A stretch of DNA of 64,000 nt from Ectocarpus siliculosus (taxonomy: Eukaryota; Sar; Phaeophyceae; Ectocarpales; Ectocarpaceae), in NCBI GenBank assembly GCA_000310025.1, contig FN649727.1, positions 1,942,816 to 2,006,815 on the forward strand, given 5' to 3'. Positions 24,501 to 36,872 of this stretch are shown here, one piece after another (within the stretch, counting starts at the first letter, position 1; each line of letters begins with the position of its first letter). The notes under the pieces are model-generated. The model did not search any database and was not told where the DNA came from. It was given only the letters and a program-made list of their open reading frames with translations. The position numbers were made by a program, and so were the translations under genes.

Positions 24501-24766
24501 AAATAAATTAAATGACTTCAACATGCACCGCGTTGCGCTACACAGAGGATCTTGTAGAATCCGCGCTCTACGCACACCGATCCTATTATAGGAGTGAGTG
24601 CAGCTTGGTGCAGTACTGCTGTAAGGAGGGGAAGTCGTCAAGGTACTCCCTGTGCGTTTCCGTACCTCGCGCAGTGGGCGAGGAAGTTCTCTGCTGTTCG
24701 GGGAACTGTATCGCAGAAGACCTCAATCTTGATGTCACCCAACGAGGTTTCCAGGGTGACGGACAT
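21515..24766 (-). CDS. PPIL3: Peptidyl-prolyl cis-trans isomerase, PPIL3-type cyclophilin
   Basis: Four exons (24766-24666, 22708-22552, 22169-22068, 21640-21515) join without phase conflict into 161 residues, a typical length for PPIL3. The protein starts [19 protein letters not shown]. It carries the cyclophilin signature [20 protein letters not shown] with the catalytic Arg, then [17 protein letters not shown] and [16 protein letters not shown], and ends ITEC-free in THIANPVAEK-like fashion as [12 protein letters not shown]. It has no signal peptide and should be nuclear or cytosolic. In animals PPIL3 is a spliceosome-associated cyclophilin, so a role in RNA splicing or protein folding is expected. 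It is head-to-head with the SSADH gene and tail-to-tail with TauE/SafE. The first intron is nearly 2 kb and holds a foldback repeat cluster. Confidence 0.95.
22975..24175. repeat. Foldback and tandem repeat cluster inside PPIL3 intron 1
   Basis: A perfect 27-bp inverted repeat lies at 23037-23063 and 23076-23102 (GTCGATGGGCGGGAAGCTGG in the right arm) with a 12-base loop. A longer unit starting at the right arm (GGTGGGCTGGACGCTCGAAC, GCGGTGGACTGGAATCT) is repeated at about 23075-23215, 23890-24025 and 24030-24150. A further block at about 23228-23288 (GAAACGGGTATACCCGGGTG) returns inverted at 23798-23860. The several open frames across it arise from the repetition and are not supported as genes. 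Confidence 0.8.
24272..24387. repeat. 58-bp tandem duplication
   Basis: Two near-identical units, each beginning GTACATTTTGTGC and ending AATACATGTACA, lie head to tail in PPIL3 intron 1. They differ at about two positions. Confidence 0.85.
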
Positions 24767-25011
24767 GGCTGGAGACGAGCTATGCTATGTACTGGCGGGT
24801 AGGTGGAGCACAAACCCACAGCAACTTGCAGCAACTTGCAGCAACGACAAGAAGGGGGGGGGGTACGCGCCTCAGTGAGAGGGGGGAGGGTCACCGCCCA
24901 TCAGCTGTTAATTCCGCCGCTTGACGAAAAACACGCTCTTTTTTTTTTCCCCTTTCTTTCCTTCCGAATCCCCAGCTCTCTGTTCCCCCCCCCCCCGCAC
25001 ACACTCGAAAA
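24767..25011. promoter_or_regulatory. Divergent promoter interval PPIL3 / SSADH
   Basis: 245 bp separate the two start codons on opposite strands, so both promoters and both 5' leaders must lie here, or in part within upstream introns. It contains a CAGCAACTTGCAGCAACTTG short tandem, a G run at about 24854, a T run at 24940 and a C run at 24987. Confidence 0.55.
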
Positions 25012-28000
25012 ATGGCAGCTATGCAGCAGAAACTGAGGACATCGCTGGCGGCAACGCTTTCCGATACGGGGTTGCTCCGCTCGGACGGACTAATCAACGG
25101 GAAATGGGTGAAGGCCGCTTCAGGCAAACTGTTTCCAGTGAACGATCCAGGAACGGACACCAAGGTTGCATCTGTGTCTGCCTTCGGCGAGGCTGATGCA
25201 AAGCTAGCTGTCTCGGCGGCAGAGCAGAGCTTCGACGCTTGGCGCTCCAAGACTATGCAGGTGATTCCCTAGTGCGAGAGAAGTATGGGGGATCGACCCT
25301 TCGGCAGCTCCTATTGTCTGTCTGTGCCAAACGTTGCGAAAGGCAGAGAATATCCACAGGGTGCTCATGGTCGCATGTTCTATCCCCAATGACAGCGGTG
25401 CAGGGCGCCGTGCTGATCCCCCTTCAAATCTGGCTGTCGTTTTGGGGCATCGATTGCCGTACGATAAGGTCATTGATGTCGGAGGGTGTTGATCAAGCAC
25501 AGCAGTACAGCTTTGCCCTGGAAGAAACTTTTGCAGGCGTGCAGTACGACATGATACGTGCGCAAACCCAGAACCAAGAAGTTGCGGCCTGTTGATTCGT
25601 CCGATCATGTATTTGTCCGCCAATCAACCCCATCCGTTTCCGGTAGGCCATCTCCTCATGTAATTGTTCAGCCGCTCATTCTATTTTGAAGAATACACAA
25701 CACCAAGGAATACCGTCCGTTCCAAGGGATGTATTGCAGTGTTTTCAGCAGCGAGGGTTGAGGGACACCCGCTGGATACTGGACTTGCTTGGAGTGCTGT
25801 AGCTGAGAAATAGCAGCCCGACGTGCCTTGTTGTACAGCCTGTTGCCCTCGTACGTAGACCTTTGCACCTCCAAGCTACTTTCTCTTGTATCTCTCATGT
25901 GACTTGTCCGCGCTTCTGCTGCATTGCCTCGCGTTGCCCTGAACGACTAGGAGCGGGGGAGGTTGCTATCTCGCTGGTCTGAGTTGATCGGCGAAAATTC
26001 GAGCGACTTGGCCACCATCATGTGTCTCGAGAGCGGCAAACCGAAGGCAGAATCTAAGGGAGAAGTAAACTACGCCATGTCGTTCATAAACATGTACGCG
26101 GGGATGCAGACGAACGGGATGGTCCTACCGCAGCAGACCGACAGTCATCTCCTCATGGTCACGAAGGAGGTGGGTGACGTGTGCTTGTCCCGAGCGACAA
26201 CATGGAATGCATGTTTTTCACAGCAGCAGCAGCAGCAGCTACTCTGTTCCGGAAAGGTTGACGGATACGGAGTGGACTGCTGTTGCTGCTGCTCCAATGC
26301 ATCGCTGTCTGTGCACGGATATTGATATTCAATACGATTGTTCGTGTGCTCGTGGAGCGCTCGCTACTTTTTATGTTTTAAAATTCTTAACGCGATCTGC
26401 CATTCCTCCTTCGTTCCGTGTTTCTTCGTTCTCCGCAAAACATGCGTCGTCGCCGCCCCTCATGAAGCCTGTGGGCGTGTGCGCCTTGCTTACTCCGTGG
26501 AACTTCCCGGCTGCGATGTTTACTCGGAAGGCGGCTCCAGCTCTCATGGCGGGGTGCACCATCGTCCTCAAGCCAGGTTTGCTGGTGTAGAGTACCTGCG
26601 GCAAAGTTGCGTCAGTTTGCGCTTGTGTTGGGGAAGGACTGATGTTGAACACGTGTCGTCGTCGTTATTGTTGCTGTCTCACAAGCCATTGTCATCTCTG
26701 TTCTCGCTGCCTTCAAGTACCCAGACTTTAGAACAGGGATGTAGAAAGTGCGCGACAGAAAGATGTCTACTCTTGCTCAATACGCAAAACTGGCCACGTT
26801 GCACAGACAACATTATTTGTCTCTCGCGCTGTTCCCTACCCATCGTGTCTTCCCAATCCTTCTTCCGGTTCTCATTATAAAACATGCAGCGGAAGACACC
26901 CCCCTTACCGCGCTTGCCTTGGCTTGGCTGTGGGAACGAGCCGGGGGGCCCAAGGGAGTGGTGAACGTCGTGCCCACCCCGCGGGAGCTGGTGCAGGAGG
27001 TCGGCAACGTTCTCACGACCGACGAAGCCGTCAGGAAGATCTCCTTCACGGGATCCACCGCGGTGGGAAAGCACCTGCTGAAGCAGGCCGCGGGCACGGT
27101 CAAGAAAACGTCCATGGAGCTGGGGGGCAACGCGCCCTTCGTGGTGAGAGCGTGCGTACACAACACGTCTTTTTTCCCCGGTTGCTTTACTTTTTCCGCA
27201 GAAAGCCCCAGGTGGCTGTGCAATGAATGAGGGAGTGACGGCGAACTATGCCTCGGGTCACCTGTTGGAATGGAGGCAACATCGTTCTTTCTACCAAGCT
27301 TTCAAAGTGTGTTTCGGAGCAAACCTGAGCCGTGGCGCGTACCTCGATACAGCATATTGTGGTGTACTTTTCTGTGTCTTTAGGCACTTTCGGACTGCAG
27401 TACGAAGTAATGGAAGGAGAGCATGAAACCTTTACAACTCCACGAGAGAAGCTTTCGTTGTTGTTCACTAAATAGCGAGGGTACGGAGATTCTCCTCCTA
27501 ATCGCACCCTCCACGTGTCCGTTGCGTGCGCAGGTGTTCGATGACGCCAACCTTGAGCTGGCTGTAAACGGTGCAATGACGGCGAAGTTCCGCTTCGGAG
27601 GCCAGGTCAGTTCTTTTGGAGCTCTACCACTAGGGACTGAGTCGCCCACCAAGCTCATCCCCAGAGTTCAACCGTAGTTTTATTGACCAGCTCGGCATAA
27701 CCCCTGTCTTTTGGAGTCGTTGGCGTAGAATTCTTGCAGGGTGAAAGCAACTTCCCAGGTCGGTAACATCCCAGGCAGGTTGTTTGCAGCAGCAAGTGAG
27801 GCTGAGGGGCAAAAAGAAGGTCCGAGGTGGTAAGGGGAGCATGAGAAAATCGATACGAAGCAGCTGGCGTGGAAAGTGACTGTAGGAGAGTGATGGTGAC
27901 AAGAGCCTTTTTGTGTGTGTTGGAAAAACCATATGCATATGACGAAGATCCAAAGTCTTGGCAACCGACATACAATCGTCATTCAGCAGATGGCGTTAGT

Positions 28001-30063
28001 CAGCAGTTCTACCTCTCTTCGTGTGTAACCCGAAGCTGTGGGGCGTCTCGTGGCCTCGCCTCCCCTCTCCCCACTGTTTGCCGAAAGGTTTGTATAGCCC
28101 CAAACAGGTTTCTGGTGCAGGAGGGAATCTACGAAGCTTTCGTCGCTAAGATGGCGGAGCAGATCAGGGCTCTTCGTGTCGGAGACGGACTCGACTCTCG
28201 CACGAACATGGGGCCCTTGATCAACCTCGCGGCGAGAGACAAGGTAGGATCGACATGCGTATCAGACAAGAAACATAAGGTTTGCGTGAGGGGGGACAAG
28301 CATGACAAAAGCCCCCCTTGGCAAGGAACGGACGTTTGTGGGCAGTCTTCCGCGCGCTTTGTTTTCGTGCATGGTCGAGAGGCCTGGTGTCGATCCGGCC
28401 TGTTCATGGGGTTGTTTTCGCCTTGTCGTTGTTGTCGAACGGCGTACCCCAGATGCGCGACGGTGAAGGTTGATTTTCTGAACCAGTTTTTGCTGCCCAT
28501 GGGATCCCCTTTTAGTTCTTGTTGAGGAGGAAATGTTACGGCAGCAGTGGAAGACTGCTCACCTGGCTGCAGTTCTCAACCATCGCCGCTAACCCCCCGC
28601 AGGCGCATTTCAAGCCCGAACGGATGTTCCTGACATCATCGCACCCCCGCTAGAGGCTCACCCACAACCGTGGACGGTGTTTGCGATCATTGCAGGTGGC
28701 AGGCTTGGTGAAGGATGCCATCGACAAAGGAGCAGACGTTGTCTGCGGGGGGCAGCTCGAGCAGCACGAAATGGGGAACAACTTCTTCGCACCGACGCTG
28801 CTAGGTGGCTGCACGCTGGACATGCGCATCAGCCACGAGGAGATATTCGGGCCCGTGGTGGCCGTGATGAAGTTCAAAGACGTGGATGAGGCCCTCACCA
28901 TATCCAACAGGTATTGTGTGCCTAGACTCTATAAATTCTGTCTGTCTGGCCTGTCTGTCCTTCTATCTCTCTCGCTCTCTGCCTCCAAGGGTTCACGGCG
29001 TACCTCAAAGAGCCTCGAGGTCGTCTGTGTGATGTTCCAGTTGAAAGAAGCCGGTACAATCACCGGGCAAAAGCCACGACGAACCGCTGGCATTTTGTTT
29101 GAAGGTTTTTCAACTGGTTGGAGCGTAACGAGGGTTGCGCCCTCAAAAGGCCTGTTTGAGTATGGGAGTGAACAGCTTTTCCGGCAGATTGCGACAGCAA
29201 GCACGGGGCACAGAGATTCAAAGATGAGCAGTGCGACGGCTGTTGTTTTCCGCGCGTAGGCCTTTGAGGGATCGGAACTTTCATTTTACGAGTCAAGTAG
29301 ACAGTTCCAAGGATCAATCACGACTTGCCCTTCGAGGGTTGGTAGCCTATGTAAGGCTCGATTGATATCACGTGTAGCATGTTGTCTGCGTAAGGCTCGA
29401 TTGATGCCACGCGTGATTTGACGGCAATCCCTGGCACACCACGAACAAGCGATGGCCACAGAGTATGTTGCTGAATACCAACATCGCTTGCAAGATGTGC
29501 GAGCACCAGGCCAGCGTTGTAGAATGTCGACCTCGTAGATGCCCACACCTGGCATGAATGCCAACTGCTCAGCTGCTGTCCCCAACATACGTATGTCCGT
29601 TGCCAAACCTCTCGCAGCTCGCGTAGCGGATTGGCCGGGTACGTGTACACGCAGGACTACTCCAGGGGGATGCGATTCGCGGGAAAACTGGAAGTCGGAA
29701 TGGTACGTGCTGCGTCAACGAATCAGTGCCCGAGCTGGCTTCGTGCACGGCAGCTGTAGATCCTCCGCGAGACAGGCTGGCGTCGTCTCTGTTTCTCGCT
29801 CGAGGTGCTTTACTCCGCGTACCATCAACTGCGCCCTTTCGCAAAAAAACATTGTCCATCTAATGCCAACTCTGTGCAACATCTGCTACCACCTGCTGTG
29901 TAACTAACGATCGTCTTTGTAGGTCGGGATGAACGAAAGCTCCATCTCGAGCTGCGTGGTCCCTTTCGGGGGGGTAAAGGAGAGCGGGATGGGCAGGGAA
30001 GGGTCCGTGATGGGGATGGATGAGTTCATGGAGGTCAAATCAATCTGCCTTGGCGGAATATGA
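25012..30063 (+). CDS. SSADH: Succinate-semialdehyde dehydrogenase (NAD(P)+)
   Basis: Nine exons (25012-25260, 25951-26169, 26468-26576, 26890-27143, 27534-27605, 28088-28243, 28696-28910, 29627-29702, 29923-30063) join in phase into 496 residues, the usual length of the aldehyde dehydrogenase superfamily. Motifs in order: [30 protein letters not shown], the cofactor-binding [34 protein letters not shown], the general-base Glu in [11 protein letters not shown], the catalytic Cys in [23 protein letters not shown], and the C-terminal [16 protein letters not shown]. These match the GabD/ALDH5A1 branch best. The enzyme oxidises succinate semialdehyde to succinate, the last step of the GABA shunt. 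The N-terminus ([20 protein letters not shown]) is compatible with a short mitochondrial presequence, but weakly. A CAG run at about 26221-26238 lies in intron 2. Confidence 0.94.
26221..26238. repeat. CAG trinucleotide run
   Basis: Six consecutive CAG units lie in SSADH intron 2. A TGCTGTTGCTGCTGC run about 50 bases downstream could pair with it. Confidence 0.8.
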
Positions 30064-31171
30064 GTTTTTGACCTTTCGCACGACTGACTGCGCACGTCTG
30101 TCAACTTTGGTGTAAATTTGATGTAGCTTCGTCCCCAAGATAAGTTTCCACGTAAATTGTACCTTCCTTACTGTACTATTTAGGTATGTGCTTGTTTTCC
30201 AGGGTGGGGTGGGGCATGTGAACAGATGAATGTGTCTTGTATGCCACGGGGTGTCACCCTATTGAGGGTTGTGTATGATGAGGAAATCTGCAGAGCGGCG
30301 AGATCTTTCACTCGTGCAGAGGACAGCGAGCTCCGTTAAATACCGTGAGAGATTGCGACAATTGAGGAGAATGGTGAACGGTAGATAACCGCGAGAAAAA
30401 AAAAATTGATCGTCGGGAAGCGACACAAGAGTGGAATAGTGCCCCGGAGACTGTAGAGAAGCAGAGCGCTAGTTGCCGAGGGGTGTACATATGTTTGTCT
30501 TCGCTGCAGTGAGGCAGGCCTCCAAATAATCACGAGTACACGGATCCCACCGAACATTGCAACCGCTGCTCGCGAAACTGTCACCAAAGAAACGGCTGCG
30601 CCAGAGCGAAAGGAGGACGCCAATGGCAATGAGCATGGGGGAAATCCGAGTGAAAACAGCGGATCTCGCTCCGCAAAGGACGTCGAGAGTATGGAGGCCG
30701 AAACAAAATTGAAATAAAATTTTTCAGCCACGTTGGCGTACGGCACACAGTTGCTTAGAGCCTCGAAATATGCCCCGTCATGAACGCCACAAAACCCTTA
30801 GCCAAAATTGGCTAGTGGAAAATACGAAAACACTGCTCTGGCTTAAACACGCCACAGGGAGTGCCGCACTGACTGCTCGACTGCTGTACACTTATCAGAA
30901 ACATCTGGAACCACCGTGAAATTTGTACAGGTACAATACGTCTAGCAAAATTATTTGTTCACAAGCAAGAAACACACGATTCCACAGCAGAAGTAGCACC
31001 CGAACTCGAACCATTATCACCCACCGCAAACCTTGTTGCCATAAATCAACAGCAACTACTGCTTTACACCGATTGTTGTTACCCACTAATGCAGCAAAGA
31101 GAGCATTACTCAACCAGCCTCGCCGGTATCCAGCGTACTAGGCCAGGTTACGATTTTCGCGAAGACCATTT
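30064..31171. other. Convergent interval between SSADH and WAPL
   Basis: About 1.1 kb between two stop codons facing each other. It should hold both 3' untranslated regions. I see no further exons, domains or RNA genes here. Confidence 0.6.
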
Positions 31172-34100
31172 TCAGTCAGACTCATCCTCATCACTCATCT
31201 CGAACACGTTGTGGCTTGCGGGCTTTTCCGCCCCGCCCTTGCTCCTCCCATCTACTCCTAACACCCTTCGTGTCGCCGGCTTGACACCTCCAACCCGCCC
31301 TCCTCTCACGCTGTCTCCTTTGTTCACCGTAGGCCGCGCACCGTTCGCGAGCCCCAACATGCCCGCACTCCGTCCGTGTTCACCACCCAGCTTGGCTCGA
31401 GCACCAACCTCCTCCGTGGGCGTGGAAGTTACCCCCCCCTTTGCCTTAGCAATACTGGTGGCGGGAGCGGTTTTGATACCCCCCTTTGCCACGCCAGGCA
31501 ACCCGCTGGGAGCCGCGGCTCCTCTGGACGCATTGTGATTCCTCCCTGCCGCAGGTGCGGCTGCGGGAGGCGGGCTTGGGCTTGGGGAGCGTCTCCTACG
31601 CCTGTCGAATACAGATCGCGCCGTACTTCCACCGCCACTAACGCCGCCGCCACGAGCACCGCAACCCCTGGCGCTCCCCCGGCTGCCCCCTAGCGCCTGC
31701 AACTGGCACGTGGCGACGCGTGCCCCTTTCGCCTTCGCTTCTTCTCCAGGCTTGCGCCGCCCGGGGCTCTCGTTGGACGAATCCGACCAGTTATCGATAT
31801 CGAAACTCGAGGAAGTTATCGCCACGTTGCTGCTCCGGCCGCTTCTAGGCCCCACGCTGCCCTCCGCAACGCTGTTCGCTGCACCACCAACAGTTGCTGC
31901 CACGGTGCTGCTTCGGCCGCTTCTTGACCCCACCCCTCCCCCCGTAATGCTGTTCGCGGCACCACTGACAGTTGCCTCCACCGCGCCACTGCGGTCGCTT
32001 CTGGGCCCTACCCCACCCCCCCCGATGCCGCTCGCCGCACCACCAACAGGCGAAGCGTCTTGGAGATCGACCTCGGATTCGTCCGACAAGAATTCGAAGA
32101 CATTGCGACTTGGCTTTACCCCCCGTCCCGCTGTTAGCTCCGCGGCTGCTCCCTCTCCCGCTTGGCCGTACGAGGGCGATGAGTGCGACGACCCAGTCAG
32201 AGACCGGGAGGACGCCTTTCTCCACGTTTGGCTCCCGTAGGCACTTCGATTGCGGAAACTTTGTAGCTTTGGCCCGCTGCCGAACCAGCTCTTACTTCCC
32301 GCCGCGCTCCTACCCCGGAACCCCAGCCCTATCCGCTCCGCAATAGACGTGATCCCGGCTCGCCACGATGACGGCGACTTCTTGGTTGATCCCGGGGTTT
32401 GGCTGCGAGACGCCGGTGTTTCAGCCGATTCGCTGGTGGCGCTGGGGCTTTTGTTGGGCGTTGCTGTGGCCTGTCGCTCCTCTTCAGATGCAGCAGCTAG
32501 CGGGGGTGAGGGCGACGACGCCTCCGACGGCTTCGAACGTTTCGGAGGCGGGGTTGCGTCCTCAGAAGGTGGCTGGCAGTTTGGTCGCGCACAGGAGGGA
32601 GGGAGGGATGGCATGGGTTCACCGTACAATATATTTGTTCGGAAGTGGACTTGTGCGGGTGACGCAACCAGCTAACTCTTGCCGCAGCAACCGAAGAGCG
32701 TGCTCCGGGACTTGCGCGCGCCAAAAACGCGTTCGAACACTACTCCGGAAAAATGTAACCCATCACCAACCTGAGTCATCAACAACGACGATGCGCTCTC
32801 TTCTTGCGCCGCCGTCCGGGAACTTTTCACCGACAACGAAAAATCATTCGCATTGCCGTCGTCTCCACCTCCAGCTTCCACTCCCGACAGCCCCGATGGC
32901 AGGGTCGCCAAGATCCCGTCAACCGGCGGCATTTCTCTGTTTGATGGCGGACCCCTAGGTCTTTTTTGGCCACGTCGTTGTCGCGTGGTCGCGGCAGCGC
33001 TCACAGAAGCAGCAGCAGCAGCAGGGCAGGTGGCCACAGAAGCGGGTTCCTCGTCGGCCACTGGCTCAAACGGGTCGCCCTCTTCCGCCGGAAGCGCGTC
33101 CAGCCCCTCTAGTTCCTAAGGGAGTTCAGCGTGGAGATGAGACGCGGTGTGGAGTCGAGGATATGGGACCTTATGGGACCGAGCATTTCGAGCATGTTCC
33201 AGCATGAGGATTCTGGTACTGGACCGCAGAAGCCCTACCGGCTCTCTCTTGGCGAAGGCTGCCAAGTCTACACAGCAGAGTGGTGCGTCATCGAAAGAAG
33301 CTAGAAGGCTGTTTTTTCGGTATTCTGCAACACTTGAGAACCGTTCAAAATTCAACAGCAAAAACAGGGTTTATCAGCCCAAGGCAATAGGCTGAGTCGT
33401 GCCTGGCAGAGCGTTCGGCGCCATGCACGGATCTCATTGGACCCAAACTTTTCGCACGCCCGCCTCGGTAAGACAGAGTACAAGTACAGAGGCAAACCAC
33501 GGGCTGCGATGTAGTGCACTAGTACACAGGTTGGAAGCACAAGGAGCTCACCTCCACTAGCCCCTGCACCGCCAACACTAACTCTTCAGTTAGCACGCCT
33601 GCCTGGAACTGCAGCGCCATAAAAGCCTCCAACACGCGGACAATCAGCGTTGGATCCCCGTTGGGAAGCACGGGCAACGCCAACCGCCTGCAGATTCCGA
33701 TTTGGAACATTCGGGCGCATTTATCAAGCCGTGGGTGGGCGAGCACAACGGAAGCCAAAGGCCGAGGTGCGCTTGCAGCACCGCTGCTGCATGGCTTGGT
33801 GACGAACCAGAGATACAAAAACCTTGCTAGGGCAACAACAGCGCTAGGACCTTCTGGCAGTTCCTCTATTCCTCTTGTCCCTTTCCTGCCGCACCTGTTT
33901 CTTTCTTGGTCTCGAACAAGCAGTCCCAGCAAAAGAGCGCAGTGCCCTCCGAGCACGAGGTCCGTGCCTTCCGCGTGGCTCATCGACTGCTCCCCGTTGT
34001 CACCCTTCTGCGGTGTCACCGCAACAGGAGAGGGGATCGAATGCGTAGCAGGGGCAGCAGCTGACGACCCGCCGGCCATGACGCCCCCCCCATGTTGTGC

Positions 34101-36872
34101 TGTCCCCGAAGGGGGGCGTGATACTGGCCTCTCATCATCGTCGTTTTCCCCTGGTCGGTCGACCTCCAGCTGGTGGGCGAAATTCCGTGTGTAGAGGGTG
34201 AGAAGCTTTGCCAGAAACTCTGGAGCGAGGCACCTGCCATCCCCCACGCCAGGAAGCGGCCGCCATTGTTTCTTACTGTCTCCTGCAAAAGCTTTCCCGC
34301 CTGCCGCCCAAGCATCGGGCGGGTGTACCGCTAGGCTGGCCATGGCGGCGCAGTTGTCGGCGCTCTCCTTGAGCTCAACGCAGTTGATCAGCGCGCTCAT
34401 AGCTAATACCTGGGGATCACACGTGTTGTGTAACGAGATCAATGGCAGGACCCGGGCAGAGAGGCTCTGTGTCGTGAGGCTCGGTACGAAAGGAAGCGCA
34501 AATCGGGCGCCTGTTTAGATGCAGACCCTCGCAAATCTCATGTTCAGTGCAGTGAGAGCGAAAACAGTATGTACACCGGCGACCGAGATCTCTGACACCA
34601 GAGTACGATACGACAACAAAAAGGGTTAAAAACGAGAAGTGATTCCCAAGGCCAACAAAAAGCCGAGATCAAAAGCAAACAGCATCGCCTGCTTGCTTGC
34701 CGAAAAACGAAAGTACCGCGACCAGCTGGTGGTACGAAACCTAACCTGAGCGTCGAAGTCTCCCGCTCCAGAGCCAGCTTCCTCCCCGTTCCCGTCTTCT
34801 TCCAAACCAGTCTCCGGTATAGTCTCATTAGCTTCATTCACCACGTCCCCCAGTAGGTCCACGTCCGACTTAGCACGAACAATCAACGGGCCACGGCTGC
34901 TGCCATCGCTGTCGCCCCCCTGGCTCCCACAACAGCTGCGTGCAAGGCACCGCATGAGCGCCTCGAGACCCCTCTTCGCAGCCACCTCCGCGCAGACCCT
35001 CGCGTCGTGGTGGGTGACGTTGATCAGAACGCGTAGGGCCGCGAGCAAGCACTCGTGAACCTTGGCGGCGACTTCGGTCCCCACCACGGGCTGCTGAGAG
35101 CCCGTCGGCTGTTCGTTGACCCCGTCCCCGAATATCCGATCCGGAGCTTTTCCTTTCCGATGATGACGTGCGGGCACGCCGTCGCTACAGAAAGGTTGAC
35201 ACTCGGCGACGACGAGCAAGAGGGCGCCGGTGAGCTCCGCGTAGGGATGGGAAGGAGATTCCCGGGGGGGGGTTGTCGCCCCCGCCGTCGCCTTGGCCGC
35301 CGCTCCGTCCCCTTCGCCGGAGCTTTCCAAAGTAGCCAGGTCCAGCAAGCGCAACGCCAAGAGGAGCTGGTGCAGCGACCTCAACGAGGCTACCGATAGA
35401 TCCGCCAAGACGGCCGTCGCGCCGACCACGAGGGGTAGCAGGAAACCCGTCGGCGCCAAGCGGCTGAGCTCCGGCATGACGCCGGCGTTGTTGTTCGCGG
35501 AAGAGGCGTCGCTGCCGTTCGCTTGCCCGTTCGCCAGCGCCCCGATTACGCTGCCGGGCTCAGATTGGCTGCCCATCGAACCTTGGGTGCTGAATTCTTC
35601 GTCCACGGACTCTCCGCCGGCGGCGACGTCTGCCGCTACCCCCCCGCCCCCCTCCACGCTCTCCGGACAAGCCTGGGCGGCTACATTGAGAAGGGTGGCC
35701 AAGCCCAGGTCCGCCGCTGATACCAAATGCCTGTTGGCCATGCCCCAGGGTACAATATCCGCAATGTCTAGGAGCATGCGGGCGCGCACCATCGCGTTCG
35801 CCGAACCATGATCGTTTGGTTGGGCGCACGGCGAGGTTCGGCGGTTGGGTGCGTTGCAGGAGGTTGCGCCGCCATTTGCGGGGAGCGACCGCTTGCCACT
35901 TTCAGCTGGGCCAGCCTCACTCGATTCCGTACCGACACTTCTGAACCCACCACCGACTCTACCCGGCGCGTCTCCCTTGTCGTTGTCCTCGTCCTCGTCG
36001 CTCATGTCGAAGGGACAGGCGCCCTTGTGTCCGTTGCTCGCGACGCTTCTGCTCCTGTGCTCGTAGATTGTTCCCATGGTATCCATCAGAGTTGCAGGCT
36101 TCGGTCGTCGGGCTCCTGCATCAGACACCTCTACGCTCGATATTCTAGCCGCAGAAGCAGCAGCAGAAGCAGCAGCAGCAGCGCAAGTGCCGAGCGGATC
36201 TTCCTGACGCCCATTGCTTTCGATGAGGACTGCGAGTGTCGACACCGCGGAAGCGGAGAAGGCCTTCGCCATGGCTCGATCCTTGGAGAGGATGAACATC
36301 GCGACGGCGAGCCCGTGCACGGTGGCTTTGTCGTGGTGCTGATCTCCTCTGCCGGCTCGTAGAGATGCCAGCATGACGCTCGTTAGCTCGCTCAGGATGT
36401 CGCCGGCGTTGGAGAGCATAGCCTTACGGGTCTCTCGGGACTTGCACGCCTGTGCCAGCGCGATTGCGGACGTTCGACCGCCCTCTCCCCCCTCGCCAGC
36501 AGCGCGGGTTAGCCGGAATATGTCCTCAGCCGAACGGGCACCGCCTCCGACAGCGCCACCGAATCGCACCGCCGACTGCTGCGGCATCAACCCACTACTT
36601 CTGCAAGCCTCGCCAGCATTCAGGCGGCCGTCCACAAGCTCCGCATGCGGAGTGCTCCTGCTGGATTCTTGCTGTGATCCCACTGATGACTTACCGACTC
36701 CTGCTGTTGTTGTTCGATGGTTCGTGCCGAAAAGTCGTCTCGATCCTTGCTTGGAGCCGTAGGTTCGTTTGGGAGGAGGTCGTGCCCCTAGAGGAGAACT
36801 ACCTCCTCGTCCTACGTCCATGTTTTCCCTCGGGCGGGTCGTGGGCGACAGGCAACACACAGCGGAGCGCAC
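31172..36872 (-). CDS. WAPL: WAPL (wings apart-like) cohesin release factor
   Basis: Four large exons (36872-34746, 34409-33552, 33115-32771, 32572-31172) join in phase 0 into about 1,575 residues. A second in-frame ATG at 36821 (MDVGRGGSS) is an alternative start. The WAPL fold is recognised from RSAEDIFRLTRAAGE, IALAQACKSRETRKAML and VHGLAVAMFILSKDRAMAKA in exon 1, and from LAMSALINCVELKESADNC and CALLLGLLVRDQERNR in exon 2, the conserved C-terminal part of the domain. WAPL with PDS5 opens the cohesin ring and frees it from chromatin. KRTYGSKQGSRR near residue 35 resembles the PDS5-binding motif at WAPL N-termini. Long disordered, Ser/Gly/Pro-rich regions flank the folded part. The C-terminal extension of about 580 residues (exons 3-4) holds 26-residue repeats and two acidic motifs and ends NVFEMSDEDESD. 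The large exons contrast sharply with the neighbours. Frames on the plus strand across it are shadows. Confidence 0.88.
31820..32041 (-). repeat. Coding 78-bp minisatellite in WAPL exon 4
   Basis: Three in-frame copies of a 26-residue unit of the form GAANSxxxGxVGxRSGRSSxV are seen. The copies have diverged but kept length, so the array is under frame constraint or recent. It lies in the disordered tail. Confidence 0.8.

Noticed and set aside
31376-32675. Long plus-strand frames across the WAPL exons
   Set aside because: They are antisense shadows caused by GC-rich coding sequence; the minus frame has the conserved domain and consistent splicing.
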